A stretch of DNA of 7,575 nucleotides from CAYRIF01 sp964424205. GTDB lineage: Bacteria; Bacteroidota; Bacteroidia; Cytophagales; Cyclobacteriaceae. How positions within the stretch are numbered: position 1 is the first letter of the stretch; every line of letters starts with the position of its first letter. Positions 6,802 to 7,575 of this stretch are shown here, in pieces. Made by a program: the position numbers and the translations under genes. The notes beneath the pieces were generated by a model. The model saw nothing but the letters and a program-made list of their open reading frames with translations. It did not search any database and was not told the origin of the DNA. Location of the stretch: contig CAYRIF010000185.1 of the NCBI GenBank assembly GCA_964424205.1, forward strand, positions 1 to 7,575, given 5' to 3'.

Positions 6802-6837
6802 AAATACGCTGAGGGAGTTATAGATTTTCATTTTTTA

Positions 6838-7548
6838 CTACTGAAACCTTTTCTTTGCATCTTCCAAAATAGCAATGGTGGCCGTAGCACCTGAACGTGT
6901 TGCGCCTAAGGCTTCTACACGTAATAAGTCATCTAGCGTTCTTACTCCGCCTGCAGCTTTTACCGCCACATGATTATCGGAGTGCTTTCTCATCAGTGCA
7001 AGATCATAATCAGTGGCGCCATCATAACTATATTTTCCGTCGTCACCTTTTATAAACCCAAATCCACTGGAGGTTTTTACGTAAGCAACGTTAAGCTTAC
7101 TGCAGATTTCACAAAGCTTTATTTTATGTAAATCTTCGTTTAAATAGTCATTTTCAAAAATAACTTTCAGGATAGCACCATGGGCTTTGCAAGCATTGTT
7201 GATAGCACCAATTTCTTTTTCTACATAGTCCCAGTCATGGCTTAACACCTTGCCGATATTAACCACCATGTCAATTTCCACTGCACCCTCTTCACAGGCT
7301 TTGGTGGTCTCATATACTTTCACATCGACGGAGCTATTGCCATGTGGAAAACCGATTACAGTTCCCACGAACACATCAGAACCTTTCAGTAAATCTACCG
7401 CCATTTTCACGGCATAAGGTTTGATGCAGACTGAGGCTACATTGTATTTTACCGCTACTTCACATTCTTTTTTCAAAGTTTCGTCATCCATTGTCGGGTG
7501 TAAAAGTGAGTGGTCAATCATTTTTGCTAATTCCGTTACTCTGTCCAT
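6838..7548 (-). CDS. deoC: Deoxyribose-phosphate aldolase (DeoC) family class I aldolase
   Basis: A 236-residue cytoplasmic class I aldolase; the classical member splits 2-deoxyribose 5-phosphate into glyceraldehyde 3-phosphate and acetaldehyde. The catalytic residues are in place: Schiff-base K158 in AYVKTSSGF, the second lysine K197 in VKAAGGVR, D93 in EIDMVVNIG and K128 in ILKVIFEND. The phosphate-site segment reads GATRSGAT where GA-x-R-x-G-x-S is usual. After KTSSGFGF there is an insertion of about nine residues (near 166-175, KGDDGKYSYD) compared with the common GFG-GGAT loop, which marks a subfamily and may alter substrate choice. The A-rich leader after 7548 lacks a Shine-Dalgarno site, and its promoter lies outside the window. 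It is separated from the downstream oxidoreductase by 116 bp with a promoter and inverted repeat, but may read through. In this setting it may cleave a keto-deoxy sugar catabolite rather than a nucleoside product. Confidence 0.9.
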   Translation of the reverse strand: MDRVTELAKMIDHSLLHPTMDDETLKKECEVAVKYNVASVCIKPYAVKMAVDLLKGSDVFVGTVIGFPHGNSSVDVKVYETTKACEEGAVEIDMVVNIGKVLSHDWDYVEKEIGAINNACKAHGAILKVIFENDYLNEDLHKIKLCEICSKLNVAYVKTSSGFGFIKGDDGKYSYDGATDYDLALMRKHSDNHVAVKAAGGVRTLDDLLRVEALGATRSGATATIAILEDAKKRFQ

Positions 7549-7575
7549 TTTTTGTTTCTTTATTTTTTGTAAAAG

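Noticed and set aside
6722..6837. Intrinsic terminator between deoC and the oxidoreductase gene
   Set aside because: The inverted repeat is strong, but on the minus strand the right-hand side is followed by GCAAATT and an A-run, not a T-run, and on the plus strand no T-run follows either.

Overview
The window looks like a piece of an AT-rich Bacteroidota chromosome, probably a free-living saccharolytic member of the flavobacterial or cytophagal groups; the genus cannot be told from this sequence. The grounds are the families present (DUF1080 lipoprotein, Gfo/Idh/MocA oxidoreductase, xylose-isomerase-like TIM barrel, PhyH dioxygenase), two exported proteins with lipoprotein signal peptides, A-rich leaders instead of Shine-Dalgarno sites before the start codons, and matches to the Bacteroidota promoter form TTG-N17-23-TAnnTTTG. 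No RNA gene, CRISPR array, insertion sequence or phage gene was seen.

Layout. On the left, a DUF1080 (3-keto-disaccharide hydrolase family) lipoprotein on the minus strand (5-715) diverges from a 592-residue glycosidase-like lipoprotein on the plus strand (868-2646). The 152-bp gap between them holds a candidate promoter -7 element and a perfect 8+8 dyad. From 7548 down to 2858 the minus strand carries a run of five intact genes: a DeoC-type aldolase; then, after a 116-bp gap with a good promoter and a long inverted repeat, a Gfo/Idh/MocA oxidoreductase, a sugar phosphate isomerase/epimerase-like TIM barrel, a secreted CE1-type esterase and a PhyH-type Fe(II)/2-oxoglutarate dioxygenase. Gaps among the last four are 41-77 bp with no internal promoter seen, so they are probably one operon. 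Between the dioxygenase and the convergent glycosidase-like gene lies what reads as a decayed small lipoprotein gene (2651-2839, minus).

How the genes may work together (inference). The set fits a carbohydrate catabolic locus. The two lipoproteins and the esterase would act outside the cytoplasm, attacking glycosidic bonds and removing acyl groups. The oxidoreductase, TIM barrel, dioxygenase and aldolase lack signal peptides and would act in the cytoplasm. An NAD-dependent Gfo/Idh/MocA enzyme, a TIM-barrel partner and a DUF1080 protein together recall the 3-keto-glycoside route, in which C3 oxidation of a sugar allows bond cleavage by elimination and hydration. The PhyH dioxygenase and DeoC aldolase are not standard parts of that route and suggest an unusual or modified substrate. 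No SusC/SusD pair, transporter, sulfatase or regulator lies in the window, so the substrate is unknown.
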